Part shown: positions 1 to 9,779 of the stretch, one piece after another | Position numbering within the stretch: position 1 is the first letter of the stretch | Layout of the letters: every line of letters starts with the position of its first letter | NCBI GenBank assembly: GCA_020353515.1 | Contig: CP070695.1 | Location: 839,369 to 903,368 of the forward strand | DNA: 64,000 bases | DNA from: Candidatus Heimdallarchaeota archaeon | Lineage (GTDB): Archaea > Asgardarchaeota > Heimdallarchaeia > Hodarchaeales > Hodarchaeaceae | Direction: 5' to 3' | The notes under the pieces: model-generated | What the model was told of the DNA's origin: nothing | The model's input: only the letters and a program-made list of their open reading frames with translations | Database searches by the model: none | Translations under genes and position numbers: made by a program

Positions 1-1130
1 TAAAAAGACGAGAATTTTTCATAGATCATCTAAGAAAAGAACGTGTGGCTTTTAAACCCTCTCCGAAAAAGGTTTCGGCTATCTTTCCAGCATTGGTTTC
101 TGGACCTGAAGTATTTGGGTATATTGAGCTTAGTTTTCGTGATATTAAACGAGTTATGTATAAATTTCGAAATAATCCCATAACTCTAATATTTAGTGCT
201 AAAGAAAAAGAAAAACCAGTGGAATCTAAGATAAACACCAGTATTGATATAGCAAGTCTTGAAGAAAGAGGAATGACTAGAATTCCATGTTCAATAAACC
301 TTGGTGAATTATATGGGCAGATCACAGTGAGTGTAGAGGCTATTACTGCAACAAATGAAAGTCTTTTACCAATAAATTTCTCTTTCAAAGTAGTCCGAAA
401 GGATGAAATAGCAATAAATCCAAAAGAATTCTATGTTACAGGGAATTATGGTCTTGTAGAGTGTATTTTCCAAGCAGTTAATGAATCAAAAGATTCAGAG
501 AAAGGAGAACTCGAAGTTAATCTTGTAACTCAATCCTTATCGGATCCAGTTCCAATTTACTATACGAAATTTAATTTAAAACCAAAAGAAAATCTAGAAT
601 TAGCAAGAAGTATAGATCTATTGATTAATTATCAACATAGTCCCTTCTACATTGTGTCTCAAATCACAATCGGAAGAATGAAGAAGAATAGATCATTTAA
701 GACAATAGGACCGATAAAACCACTGAAAGAGATTTGTGTTGATTGGAATTTCACAGTAGACCCAACAAAACGAACTAATCTCTGGGAAGGAGTTGAACCA
801 AAGAAACAATATGAAGTAAATTTTGTTTTCCTGTTTATTAAATCAATGCCATATGCTACTATTACAATTCATGTGAATACCCTCCCTGGGGGACAAACGA
901 AACGATTAGCAAATTTTCGGATTAAAAGAGATCTTGATGCTGGAGACGAATTTGTTATCCCAAATATCAAGTTTAAAACACCAAAAGATTGTGGTTACCT
1001 CTTTTTTGATGTTGAAATACGAAATGAAATGGGATTAATTCCAATAGATCTCATTTCTGATCCAATTGGAGTCCAAAGTAAAGGTGAACAGGCGGCTACA
1101 TATGAAGAAAGACTTGATTTAACTTTATAA
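1..1130 (+). CDS. C-terminal part of an unknown beta-rich protein, cut by the window edge
   Basis: The reading frame is open from base 3 to the stop at 1130. A GTG at 45 could be read as a start, but the codons before it (RREFFIDHLRKER) are open to the window edge and look like protein, so the gene probably begins upstream. The visible part of about 375 residues is rich in alternating hydrophobic strands and has no signal peptide, membrane segment or catalytic motif that I recognise. It may be two or three Ig-like or arrestin-like sandwiches, but that is a guess from composition. The next gene, a Cdc48-N/VWA fusion, follows on the same strand after 122 bases and may be functionally linked. 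Function unknown. Confidence 0.75.
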   Translation, partial: KRREFFIDHLRKERVAFKPSPKKVSAIFPALVSGPEVFGYIELSFRDIKRVMYKFRNNPITLIFSAKEKEKPVESKINTSIDIASLEERGMTRIPCSINLGELYGQITVSVEAITATNESLLPINFSFKVVRKDEIAINPKEFYVTGNYGLVECIFQAVNESKDSEKGELEVNLVTQSLSDPVPIYYTKFNLKPKENLELARSIDLLINYQHSPFYIVSQITIGRMKKNRSFKTIGPIKPLKEICVDWNFTVDPTKRTNLWEGVEPKKQYEVNFVFLFIKSMPYATITIHVNTLPGGQTKRLANFRIKRDLDAGDEFVIPNIKFKTPKDCGYLFFDVEIRNEMGLIPIDLISDPIGVQSKGEQAATYEERLDLTL

Positions 1131-1252
1131 TTAAAAATTCGGATTTTTTCGAAATAAAATTAGCTTAAAAAAGATTAAGAATACTGATGTAGAAGAATGT
1201 TAGTTAAGAATTATACGAATTATTCACTAATTAAATTTGAAGAGGCATAATA

Positions 1253-2533
1253 ATGGTTAAACTTAATGTTGTAAATGTTGGGAAAATCGAAGGTCGTGCA
1301 TATTTACACCCGTCTGATATCAGTAGCGTTGGTGTTGAAGAGTTTGATTTCGTTAAAATTTCAACAGAATGGGAAGATTGGGGAGCAGTTCAAATCCTAT
1401 CATCTGATGAAGTCGCCAAGGGAACTATTGCTGTTGATGATAGTGTATTAAATTCAGCGAATATTTCAGATGGTGATTCTGTTGAAGTGGAGTCTGCAAA
1501 AATTGCAGCTGGTATTAAATCAATTAAACTCGGTATTGAACCACTAGCAGGACAAGAAGTCGAGGAGGCAATCCTATGGATCGCAACAGAATTTGAAGAA
1601 TTATCAACCGTGCTTCGTAATCGCCCAGTTTTCAATGGATTGCAGATTGCATGGGAAGATTGTCCGATTGGTAGTATAACAGTTCGATTCATGGGTTCTG
1701 AACCACCTATTCAAGAAGGTGAGATTGGAATTGTGGATCCAACAGGCAGAGAAGTCGAAATCAATATCATTCCGTTCACTGAGATGAGTTTTAATGCAGT
1801 TCTTGTTTTAGACGTGAGTGGGAGTATGCAAAAGAAAGATATGAAAGTTCAAAACATTAGCGGCGCTCTTGAGGGGTTGAAGAAAGGTTTAGAAGAAACT
1901 GAGGAATTAGGTTCTTTCCTTGGGAGATTTGAGGAAGGGAAAAAGGTCAGTCGAGTGGATGCTGCTAGTTTTGCAATCATGCTGTTTATGAGCTTAAAAA
2001 TCGCGAAAGGATGGGGTGAACAGGTTCAGCTTATTACATTCTCAGGAGATGTGGAAAAATTCTCTCTAGGTGACTCTCAAGTCATCTCCTGCGTTGGAGA
2101 AACCAAAAAAGCTGGTATTGAAAGTATTATTGGTCATGTCGTTCAGAAAACCGCAGAAAGTTCGGGCCTAACCTTCTTGAGTGGTGCTCTCGATGAAGCG
2201 TACAAAAGCATAGAGAATTTCGAAGTGAATCCAACAATAAACAAGCGAAATCCCACGATGATAATAGTCTTAACTGATGGTAATCCCAATAAAGGTAATG
2301 GCCTCGGAGTAAATCCAATTCCTATAGTCCGAAATAAAATTGAGGAAATTCCTGAAGCGGTTCTCTACGCAATTGGTCTAGGAGAAGCTGATAGATTGAT
2401 GCTACGTCGTGTAGGTGAGATTGGTCGGGGTGGATCATTGATGGCAGATGATTTAGAGATGCTCGTGGACTTCTATGATTCACTGGCTCAGAATTTCCAA
2501 ATGGTCGTAAAGATGAAGAAACAGGCTGAATAA
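1253..2533 (+). CDS. Cdc48 N-domain-like / von Willebrand factor A fusion protein
   Basis: The 426-residue protein has two parts. Residues 1 to about 82 resemble the double-psi barrel of the Cdc48/p97 N-domain (GRAYLHPSDI, then KGTIAVDDSVL and DGDSVEVESA). Residues about 90-175 resemble its second subdomain (NRPVFNG, then VDPTGREVEI). From about residue 182 there is a VWA domain with the metal-binding DxSxS motif (D187, S189, S191) and TDG near residue 341. The VWA metal site therefore looks intact, which usually means metal-dependent protein binding. There is no AAA ATPase domain, so this is not Cdc48 itself. No signal peptide is visible, so it is probably cytosolic. I infer an adaptor that uses a Cdc48-type N-domain to bind clients or to mimic the unfoldase. 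Start is ATG. Confidence 0.8.
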   Translation: MVKLNVVNVGKIEGRAYLHPSDISSVGVEEFDFVKISTEWEDWGAVQILSSDEVAKGTIAVDDSVLNSANISDGDSVEVESAKIAAGIKSIKLGIEPLAGQEVEEAILWIATEFEELSTVLRNRPVFNGLQIAWEDCPIGSITVRFMGSEPPIQEGEIGIVDPTGREVEINIIPFTEMSFNAVLVLDVSGSMQKKDMKVQNISGALEGLKKGLEETEELGSFLGRFEEGKKVSRVDAASFAIMLFMSLKIAKGWGEQVQLITFSGDVEKFSLGDSQVISCVGETKKAGIESIIGHVVQKTAESSGLTFLSGALDEAYKSIENFEVNPTINKRNPTMIIVLTDGNPNKGNGLGVNPIPIVRNKIEEIPEAVLYAIGLGEADRLMLRRVGEIGRGGSLMADDLEMLVDFYDSLAQNFQMVVKMKKQAE

Positions 2534-2595
2534 ACATTATTAATCGACCTCTTTTTTCTTCTTTTAGACATAGATTTCTATATACATAGAACAAA

Positions 2596-2994
2596 GTGAG
2601 CCAAGTGCTCAATACTAAGGTACTTTCATTCCTTTCAGAGTTCATAGAATATTGTAATGAACTTGGTGAAGAAGCCCTTATTATTGTTGAAGGGAAAAAT
2701 GATAGTAAAACACTTCGTTTATTAGGTTTAACAGGGAATATCATCGAAAAGGGGCAGAAATCTAACAATAATTTAGTGGACATTGTTTTTAATGCCCCCA
2801 TTATTGTAATTTTGACCGACTTCGACCGTAAAGGACGACATTTACGTAAAGTAATTAGAAAAGAGATTCAAAGCAGGAAAAATCATGGTAAAATCGATAA
2901 TTATGCCAGACAACTACTATATAAATTGTGTAGAGCTTATAGAATCAATGAAATAGAGGATCTTGATCGCTTTGTTACAAATGTTCAGAGGTAA
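2596..2994 (+). CDS. Toprim-domain protein, RNase M5/DnaG-like
   Basis: This 132-residue protein is essentially one Toprim domain. It has the acidic VEGKND motif near residue 30 and a DFDRKG motif (DxD) near residue 75, which in this fold bind Mg2+ for phosphodiester chemistry. Small archaeal Toprim proteins of this size are annotated as RNase M5-like, but the substrate is generally not established. The start is a GTG with no clear Shine-Dalgarno site. It stands alone between the VWA gene and threonine dehydrogenase, with a pyrimidine-rich tract just upstream that may terminate the previous transcript. Confidence is high for the fold and low for the exact nucleic-acid substrate. Confidence 0.75.
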   Translation: MSQVLNTKVLSFLSEFIEYCNELGEEALIIVEGKNDSKTLRLLGLTGNIIEKGQKSNNNLVDIVFNAPIIVILTDFDRKGRHLRKVIRKEIQSRKNHGKIDNYARQLLYKLCRAYRINEIEDLDRFVTNVQR

Positions 2995-3125
2995 TTCTAA
3001 AAGTTATTTTAGAGCACGATTATAATGAACACAAAGAATTAAAACCATTCATCATCACTTTTGGAATATTATTCATGACAATTTATTCTGTTAAGAATTC
3101 TTACTACATCGTTGAGGTATCTTAA

Positions 3126-4205
3126 ATGCAAGCTATCATGAAAACAAAACAAGAAAAAGGCTTTGAAATTAAGGAAACAAAGGAACCTGAAGTTTTACAT
3201 GGAACAGATGTAAAATTTAAAATAGACGTTGCTTCTATCTGTGGAACCGACCATCATATGTGGGTATATGACGCATGGGCCCAAAAGAGACTCCCACCAG
3301 CTATTCCATTTATTGCTGGGCATGAAGTCGGAGGTACAGTCGTTGAAATCGGTCCTGATGTAATAAACATTGAAGTGGGAGACAAAATTTCAATGGAATG
3401 TCATGAGGCTTGTGGAACTTGCTATCAATGCCGATCTGACCGAATGCATATTTGTAGAAATACAAAAATATTTGGAGTCGATAAGAATGGTATTTTTGGG
3501 GAGTATGCTGTAATTCCCGAATTGAATGCGTGGAAAAATGATCCTGATTTGGATCCCGCCCTTGCGTCACTCCAAGATCCCCTTGGTAACGCAGTCCATA
3601 CCGTTCTACCCAAAGGATTAACTGCAGATGAAGGGATAGCTGGGAAAAATGTGTTCATCGCAGGATGTGGACCTATAGGATTAATGTCTATTCCAGTTGT
3701 TAAGATGTTTGGGGCAGCTCAAGTATTTGCGAGTGGTGGGGGAAGAAATATGCAGAGACTTGAAATGGCTAAGCAATTAGGAGCTGATATGGTGCTCAAC
3801 GCTCGGGAAGAAGGAGATAAAATTCCCAGAATAGTAAGGGATGCAACTGATGGAAATGGAGTGGATGTTTTACTTGAGATGTCTGGTAATGTCCACGCTC
3901 TTCGTCAAGGATTAGAAGCATTAACTTATGGAGGTCGGGTTTCATTATTAGGCTTCTTTCCTGGTCCCATCGAATTCGATATTAATACATTGATGGTAAG
4001 TAAAGGAGCTAGCGTTTATGGAATTGCTGGTAGACGCATGTTCCAAACTTGGCAAGTTATGAGAGGTATTTTAAAGTCTAACGAATTTCAGAAACAGTTA
4101 AAGAAATTAATAACCCACCGGGTACAAATGACTGAATGGGAGAAAGGAATGATCGAGATAGACGAGAAAAGAGCTATCAAAGTTGTAATGGATCCGTTTA
4201 AATGA
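3126..4205 (+). CDS. tdh: L-threonine 3-dehydrogenase, zinc-dependent MDR family
   Basis: The 359-residue protein is a medium-chain dehydrogenase/reductase. It has the catalytic zinc ligands Cys39 (ICGTDHH) and His66-Glu67 (GHE), the four structural-zinc cysteines at about 96, 99, 102 and 110, and the Rossmann motif GCGPIGL near residue 180. The stretch around residue 48 (YDAWAQ) resembles the signature of L-threonine 3-dehydrogenases, which oxidise threonine to 2-amino-3-ketobutyrate with NAD+. Other polyol or alcohol dehydrogenases of this family cannot be excluded, and no 2-amino-3-ketobutyrate CoA ligase gene is near. Its length is normal. It is a single-gene unit, convergent with the small gene at 4214. 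Confidence 0.8.
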   Translation: MQAIMKTKQEKGFEIKETKEPEVLHGTDVKFKIDVASICGTDHHMWVYDAWAQKRLPPAIPFIAGHEVGGTVVEIGPDVINIEVGDKISMECHEACGTCYQCRSDRMHICRNTKIFGVDKNGIFGEYAVIPELNAWKNDPDLDPALASLQDPLGNAVHTVLPKGLTADEGIAGKNVFIAGCGPIGLMSIPVVKMFGAAQVFASGGGRNMQRLEMAKQLGADMVLNAREEGDKIPRIVRDATDGNGVDVLLEMSGNVHALRQGLEALTYGGRVSLLGFFPGPIEFDINTLMVSKGASVYGIAGRRMFQTWQVMRGILKSNEFQKQLKKLITHRVQMTEWEKGMIEIDEKRAIKVVMDPFK

Positions 4206-4213
4206 TCAAAGGT

Positions 4214-4561
4214 TTACTTCCCCAAAAACCTTTGTAATAACCCTTTTTTCTTGAAGTGTTTGTGCCATTGGCGAAGTATTTCATCACTACAATCGTAAGG
4301 GCCTGTTAACGCATAAAATTCTATTCCTGTATTCACAGAGAGTTTTCTTAAGTATTCACGATCAAGCTGCGATTCAGTAATTATAAAAGTCTTTATTTTG
4401 TTACCTAAATTAAAGAAAGTTAAGCGATAACCCTCTTTTATCTTCTGCATCTCACAATAATGATTTCTGCTAGATGGAACTTGAAAACGAACTTTATGAT
4501 TACTAGGCACCACAAAGACACATCTATCCATTAATCTAAAAAAACTTGTTCTTCTGAACAC
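4214..4561 (-). CDS. Small unknown protein
   Basis: An open frame of 115 codons, convergent with tdh and ending 8 bases from its stop. The product is basic and mixed alpha/beta, with a hydrophobic strand (KTFIITES) followed by a helical C-terminus rich in Lys and Gln. No motif is recognised. The GTG at 4561 or the in-frame ATG 10 codons later could be the start. It fills the gap between two convincing genes and has no competing frame, so it is probably real. Confidence 0.5.
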   Translation of the reverse strand: MFRRTSFFRLMDRCVFVVPSNHKVRFQVPSSRNHYCEMQKIKEGYRLTFFNLGNKIKTFIITESQLDREYLRKLSVNTGIEFYALTGPYDCSDEILRQWHKHFKKKGLLQRFLGK

Positions 4562-4704
4562 ACATTTATTTAGGGAAAATCCATTTCGAGATTAGAATTC
4601 AACATTCGCAAACAATAAAAAACAACTATTTTATTCATACAGCAATAGAATAAATAGCTCCTTTAAAAGAATAATAGTTTCCGAGGGATTAATTTGGTAT
4701 ATGG

Positions 4705-7700
4705 GTGATTTTATTGTCAGAAGTTCAGAAGGCGTTAACAAAAGCAAAAGAAAATGAACAAGAAGGTAGCTTTGATAAAGCTGCTCGTAATTACTATAAT
4801 GCCGGTAAGCTGACAAACGATATCAGACTCTATAATAGAGCCTTTTTTACTGCAAGGAAATCAGGCCGTTCTGATCTAATGTTTGAAACCGCAAAAAGTT
4901 ATCATGAAATGTTAGATCAAGAAGAGGAACAAGCGAAAATTAAGGAATTGTTACCTACTTTCTTAGAAATTTCGGGGCGTGAACGTGATCGATTGGCTAA
5001 AGAAGCTCCTGAGGAAATGGTTGGAGTCTTAGATTGGACTGTTTCTCTCTTTCAACTTGTTGGTAAGCCAGAAGCAGCCTACGATTTTTCAATACAAACA
5101 GGAGATGCTTATTTCTCCTTTGGGCAGCAATTATTGGCTTCTACTTCTCTTCTAGGGAAGGAAGAAAAATGGCAAAGAGGTTTAGATTTATTTGATAAAG
5201 CGATTGAAGCTTATCAAAGAATAAAAACAGATACACAATCACTAGAGAAAATTCTCGAAGTTAAGCTTGACAGAATAGGAAAATTAATTGATATTGGTCG
5301 TCACGCAGAAGGTATCGAAGGGACAACAAGTTTGATGGATTACTATAATTCTCAATCAGATATTGTCCCGTATTCCCGAGAAGTTCTTTCTTCAAAAGTA
5401 GCTGAAATTTTCTCTGAAAAAAGTCTTAATGCTGCTCAGGAAAAGAAGTTTGACATTGCAGAAGTATTGAGGAAGACAACGAAAGCAGGATTTGAGAACG
5501 CAAGAAAATTTACCGAGATTTCTCCATTCTTTTGGCAACTTGCATTGATCTACGATGATCAAAATCAAAAAGATCTCTTTTTTTCTCTTGTAGACAACAC
5601 TTTTGACGTAGCTCTGAAGTATGAGGATAATTCGATTCAACAAGCGATTCTGAAGTATCTAGATGAACGATTCAAGAATATATGCGAAAATATCATCAGC
5701 TCCCGTCTTCTCATGGTTAAGAAAGGTTCTATTGAATTCCAAACTAATGAGGGGATACAATATATCCTAAAAAGTATAGATTTAGCAAAAATAATCAGTA
5801 ATGATGAAATCATTGAAGAAACTCTTAGATTCCTTTATAATTATGGTCAGAGAATGTACGAAAAGAAATTAACAAAACGATCTCTTCCCTACTTTGAATT
5901 CTGTGCTCAGAATTGGTGGACTTTACATGAGGGATCTAGTCAGACACATGAGATTATTAACTATTTAGAATCAAAATTTGGATCTTTGATAACCGAAGGT
6001 AAGTTTAAAGATGCCTCAAGGCACCTTGGAAGCATCATATCAATCAAAATATTTATTGGAGACTCTGAAAGTGCTGGTACTTCTGCTTTCTCATTTGCAA
6101 AGACAGCAGGCGAACAAGGAAAACAAAAAATAGAGTTGGAGTTTTTAGAACATGCATACGATGGTTTTGTTGCAGCAAAAGCAACACCTAAATTACAAGA
6201 AATGCTAACTTACGTAAACCATCAAATGGAACCATTATTCAACCTTGATTCGAAATCACAAAAACCTAGAGAGAAATTCATTGAATTAGGTGACGTAATC
6301 TCTGCATCAATCTCTGAAGAAACTCAAGGGGGATTTCTTCAAGCAACTACTTTCAAAGCTCTTAATACTGGACTAATTGACTTGGGAATTAGAACTGTTG
6401 ATGATGCCTTTGAAATACTAAAGAAATACGATGCTAAAGAAGCTGCAGAGATATACTTTAAGGTTGGTTCCATCTTAGGAGAGAATAATATAGAGAAATC
6501 ACTTGAATTTATTGATAAATCTACTCAATTTGCAGTCGAGAATGGATCATTAGGAGAGGTTGTTGACCGAAATCTAACTTATCTTGAGGAACAAACTCTC
6601 GCAATACCAGTTTTATCTCTGAAACTGCTTCTTACAGAGAAGTTAGAATTACTAACTGGAGTTGCAAAGAAACCTGAAAGATATAATGATTTTCTTTTTA
6701 ACTTAACAAAACATCTTGCTGAGAAGGCTACTCAACCAGATTTCTTTAATGAAACCAAGAATTTTCTTTCAAAATCATTTTATGGGTATCATAATCAAGA
6801 TCCTAATCACTCAAAGCTAGCTGATATAATTACTTGGACGAATAATCATATTCTCGATGAATATACAGAAACACAACATGCCCAAATGTATGAGCTAGCT
6901 ATTGTGAATTTAGCTTTTCACGAAACATTAAAACAAGCTCAAGAATACCTCAACTTTTATTGGCAACTTTTTAATAAATTTGTTTCTAAAGAAGATTTTT
7001 CCCATGGTATTGCTTACTTTAAGCAAACTCATGAAACCTTAATACGCATGAATGAACCAACTAAGTCTATCACTGAATTTACAGGGCAAGTTGTTGCAAG
7101 TCTTGATCGTGGAATTAAACCAAAAATAGCAGATGAAAAATTTGATGAAGCTTGGCCTCTTATTGAAGGACTCTTCTCAATTCTTTCTGAAGCAGGGGTA
7201 TCCTCCCAAGCAGTGAGCTTGTATCAAACAAATAGCCAACTTTTTGCTCCCCATCGTTTAGATCTAGCCTTAACAATGTGGAATCAAGCTATTGACACTG
7301 CTAAAACAATAAATGATACCGAGGCCATAAATGCAATAGTAAAGACCATTGTTGATGAAACTATCCCTGTATATGTTGAAAAAGGAATCCCTGGTGCTGT
7401 CAATCAATTATATTCAGCAGCAGCCTCAGGTTATCATGCGCTAGGAAATACAGCTGCTATGTTGGATACAATGTTAAACGTTACTAGATATAATCTATCT
7501 ATTAGTGATTTCGAAGCAGTTCACCAATTAGGCGTAAAAGGGTTTGAATTAGCAACTAAATCGAAGAATGACGAATTTTTATTCGAATTCTCCAATATGT
7601 TCTTTGCTATAGGAAGTGGTTTATTAGCAGAAGATCCTGAAATAGGTATTCAGTTAATAAAAACTGCTTCAGATTATCTGAGAGGCTATGGTCCTTCAGG

Positions 7701-8199
7701 CCAAGACCATTATCTTATTAAAATGGCAGAAATCTTTGAACCATTGCATAATTCTCCTTTAACACAAAAAGTAGCTCAAAGTGAGCGTACAAAGATTCTT
7801 CAGTACTTTCAGGAAACAGGAAAAAGAGTTGAAGAAGGAAAATTTCTTGTTACGACTGCAAAATTAAGTTTTCAAGCTGGAAATGTCAATGAAGGATTAG
7901 ACTTAATTTCCCAAGCGACTGGAATTTTAAAAGAACTTGAGGATGAAGATGGTTTAAGTGAGATTGTAAGTGTCTGTTTAAAAGCTGCTACAAACTATCG
8001 TGTAGGAACAGATGAGTACATAGCTCTATCCCGTCATGCAGCCAGTGTCCAAGAGACAGCTACAGTCGAAATTTCAGATGAGAAAACCCAAGAAGCATTT
8101 GGAGACCTTTTTGAAGGATTATTAGATGATATGACAAGCTTAATGGATCCTGTAGAACGAGAAAGAAGAAAGAAAGAAAAAGAAAGAAAAAAGAGATAA
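4705..8199 (+). CDS. Giant helical-repeat (TPR/SNAP-like) protein
   Basis: The product is about 1164 residues and almost wholly alpha-helical. Its start has the TPR-like pattern of paired helices (EGSFDKAARNYYNAGKLTND), and similar amphipathic 35-40-residue units continue to about residue 1100. It ends in a very basic tail (RERRKKEKERKKR). There is no signal peptide, membrane helix or enzymatic motif. Such proteins are scaffolds. The N-terminal units resemble those at the end of the ATPase at 58099-59829, so both may belong to one assembly, which is inference. The start is uncertain: GTG at 4705, or TTG at 4714 three codons later. A run of eight T at 8237-8244 may end the transcript. Confidence 0.75.
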   Translation: MILLSEVQKALTKAKENEQEGSFDKAARNYYNAGKLTNDIRLYNRAFFTARKSGRSDLMFETAKSYHEMLDQEEEQAKIKELLPTFLEISGRERDRLAKEAPEEMVGVLDWTVSLFQLVGKPEAAYDFSIQTGDAYFSFGQQLLASTSLLGKEEKWQRGLDLFDKAIEAYQRIKTDTQSLEKILEVKLDRIGKLIDIGRHAEGIEGTTSLMDYYNSQSDIVPYSREVLSSKVAEIFSEKSLNAAQEKKFDIAEVLRKTTKAGFENARKFTEISPFFWQLALIYDDQNQKDLFFSLVDNTFDVALKYEDNSIQQAILKYLDERFKNICENIISSRLLMVKKGSIEFQTNEGIQYILKSIDLAKIISNDEIIEETLRFLYNYGQRMYEKKLTKRSLPYFEFCAQNWWTLHEGSSQTHEIINYLESKFGSLITEGKFKDASRHLGSIISIKIFIGDSESAGTSAFSFAKTAGEQGKQKIELEFLEHAYDGFVAAKATPKLQEMLTYVNHQMEPLFNLDSKSQKPREKFIELGDVISASISEETQGGFLQATTFKALNTGLIDLGIRTVDDAFEILKKYDAKEAAEIYFKVGSILGENNIEKSLEFIDKSTQFAVENGSLGEVVDRNLTYLEEQTLAIPVLSLKLLLTEKLELLTGVAKKPERYNDFLFNLTKHLAEKATQPDFFNETKNFLSKSFYGYHNQDPNHSKLADIITWTNNHILDEYTETQHAQMYELAIVNLAFHETLKQAQEYLNFYWQLFNKFVSKEDFSHGIAYFKQTHETLIRMNEPTKSITEFTGQVVASLDRGIKPKIADEKFDEAWPLIEGLFSILSEAGVSSQAVSLYQTNSQLFAPHRLDLALTMWNQAIDTAKTINDTEAINAIVKTIVDETIPVYVEKGIPGAVNQLYSAAASGYHALGNTAAMLDTMLNVTRYNLSISDFEAVHQLGVKGFELATKSKNDEFLFEFSNMFFAIGSGLLAEDPEIGIQLIKTASDYLRGYGPSGQDHYLIKMAEIFEPLHNSPLTQKVAQSERTKILQYFQETGKRVEEGKFLVTTAKLSFQAGNVNEGLDLISQATGILKELEDEDGLSEIVSVCLKAATNYRVGTDEYIALSRHAASVQETATVEISDEKTQEAFGDLFEGLLDDMTSLMDPVERERRKKEKERKKR

Positions 8200-8298
8200 C
8201 TAAGTTGGTATGAAAGACACAAACATTTTATCACAATTTTTTTTAATCTAAAAACATCTGAAATAATTTACATTAGACATTGTTTCGTTGTGATTTAG

Positions 8299-9762
8299 AT
8301 GGAGTTAGGTACTTCGACGTACAAACCAGCCAGATTTCAAAAATTTAATTGGTCAATCGCCCGATTTGGCGATTCTATAATGGGAAATGTTCTTTCTATT
8401 TTCGTGATCCTTTATTATTTAGAAGAGGTATTAACTCAGCCCTCAAATTTTGATGCCCTTTTAGTTACAATGATTACATTTTCAGCAAAATTGTCTGAAG
8501 GTTTAATGAATGTACCAGTTGCACGTATATCTGATAACATCAGGACTAGATGGGGTAGAAGACGTCCATTTCTTCTTTTAGCGCCAGTGTGGAGCTTTTT
8601 CTTCATTCTTGTTTTTTGGTGTCCTTTTACGGAAGATCAGGTTCCATTAATTCTATTATGGTTATTAATTAGTTATGGTGGATTTCGATGGAGTAATGCT
8701 GCCGTTATAAATCCTCATCTAGCATTATTACCTGAAATTGCTCCAGAAAAACATCAGCGAACAGATTATCAAGCTTATAAAACGATTTTTCAATTATCAG
8801 GCACAATAATCGGAGTATTAATCTTTCCTATCCTCAGGGGTATTGTTGCGACTATCATGGGAATTGATAATCGTACAACTGCAGTGATAGCAACAATCCC
8901 GCTTGGAATCATTGCATTTTTAGGAATGATGATAAGTTTTTTTGGTATCAGAGAAAATGAAAATGCTAGTTTAACCCATTTCGGTATGATTGAATCTTTC
9001 AAAACGACATTTAAAAATAATTCATTTTTCCCAAGTTACTTAGCAACTGCGGCAACTGTCATGTTAGCAGAAGCTATGCTTCTTGCAGCTATTCCAATGA
9101 TTGGAGTAAACGCTATTGGTTTACAACCAGATGACATAATGGTTTCTCTTTTATCTGGTTTATTTGTTATTACTGCGATTGGCGTCGTTCCTCTTATTGT
9201 TTATATTTCAAAACGAGTTGGGAAAGCACGATTATTTTACTATTGTTTTCTTTTCTTCGGAGTGTTCTCATGGTTAACTATATTAATCGGTCAAATTCCT
9301 ATTATAACTCCTATAAATACTATTCAATTCACTCCAATAGAGGGGGGGTATGAACTAGTCACTAGTCCCGATTGGCGAAATTTTGTTATAATCCAGACAC
9401 TTTTGACGGTATTTTTAGTTGGAATCCCTGTTGGTGGAGTGATTCTTCTTCAATATTCTGTTTTCGCAGATGTAATCGATGTAGATGAAGAAATGACTGG
9501 TCAAAGAAGAGAGTCAATGTATTTTGCTTCCCAAGGAGTTGTAGACTGGTTTTTTGCTGCGTGCGGAGACCTAATGCTTGGGATTCTACTTTTTCTGTTC
9601 GGTAGAGAATACTATTCTTCTACTATCGCGACAGAAGCAGGAATATTTGGTACTGGGCCCCTAGGTTTGTTATTGACTGGCCCAGTAGCGGGTACGATCT
9701 TAATTTTAGGCGCTTTTATGTTCCGTCGTTATCCTCTGATGGAAGGAAAAGAGAAAAAATAG
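8299..9762 (+). CDS. Sugar:cation symporter of the GPH (MelB-like) MFS family
   Basis: This 487-residue integral membrane protein has about twelve hydrophobic segments. Near residue 75 it has the loop between helices 2 and 3 typical of the glycoside-pentoside-hexuronide:cation symporters (ISDNIRTRWGRRRPFLL). A GTGAT sequence just before the ATG at 8299 can act as a Shine-Dalgarno site. Family members import sugars or related organic solutes with Na+ or H+. The substrate cannot be read from the sequence. The genes for glucan phosphorylase and phosphofructokinase lie a few kb downstream, but not in the same operon. Confidence 0.8.
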   Translation: MELGTSTYKPARFQKFNWSIARFGDSIMGNVLSIFVILYYLEEVLTQPSNFDALLVTMITFSAKLSEGLMNVPVARISDNIRTRWGRRRPFLLLAPVWSFFFILVFWCPFTEDQVPLILLWLLISYGGFRWSNAAVINPHLALLPEIAPEKHQRTDYQAYKTIFQLSGTIIGVLIFPILRGIVATIMGIDNRTTAVIATIPLGIIAFLGMMISFFGIRENENASLTHFGMIESFKTTFKNNSFFPSYLATAATVMLAEAMLLAAIPMIGVNAIGLQPDDIMVSLLSGLFVITAIGVVPLIVYISKRVGKARLFYYCFLFFGVFSWLTILIGQIPIITPINTIQFTPIEGGYELVTSPDWRNFVIIQTLLTVFLVGIPVGGVILLQYSVFADVIDVDEEMTGQRRESMYFASQGVVDWFFAACGDLMLGILLFLFGREYYSSTIATEAGIFGTGPLGLLLTGPVAGTILILGAFMFRRYPLMEGKEKK

Positions 9763-9779
9763 AGATTCTTTCAGTATGA

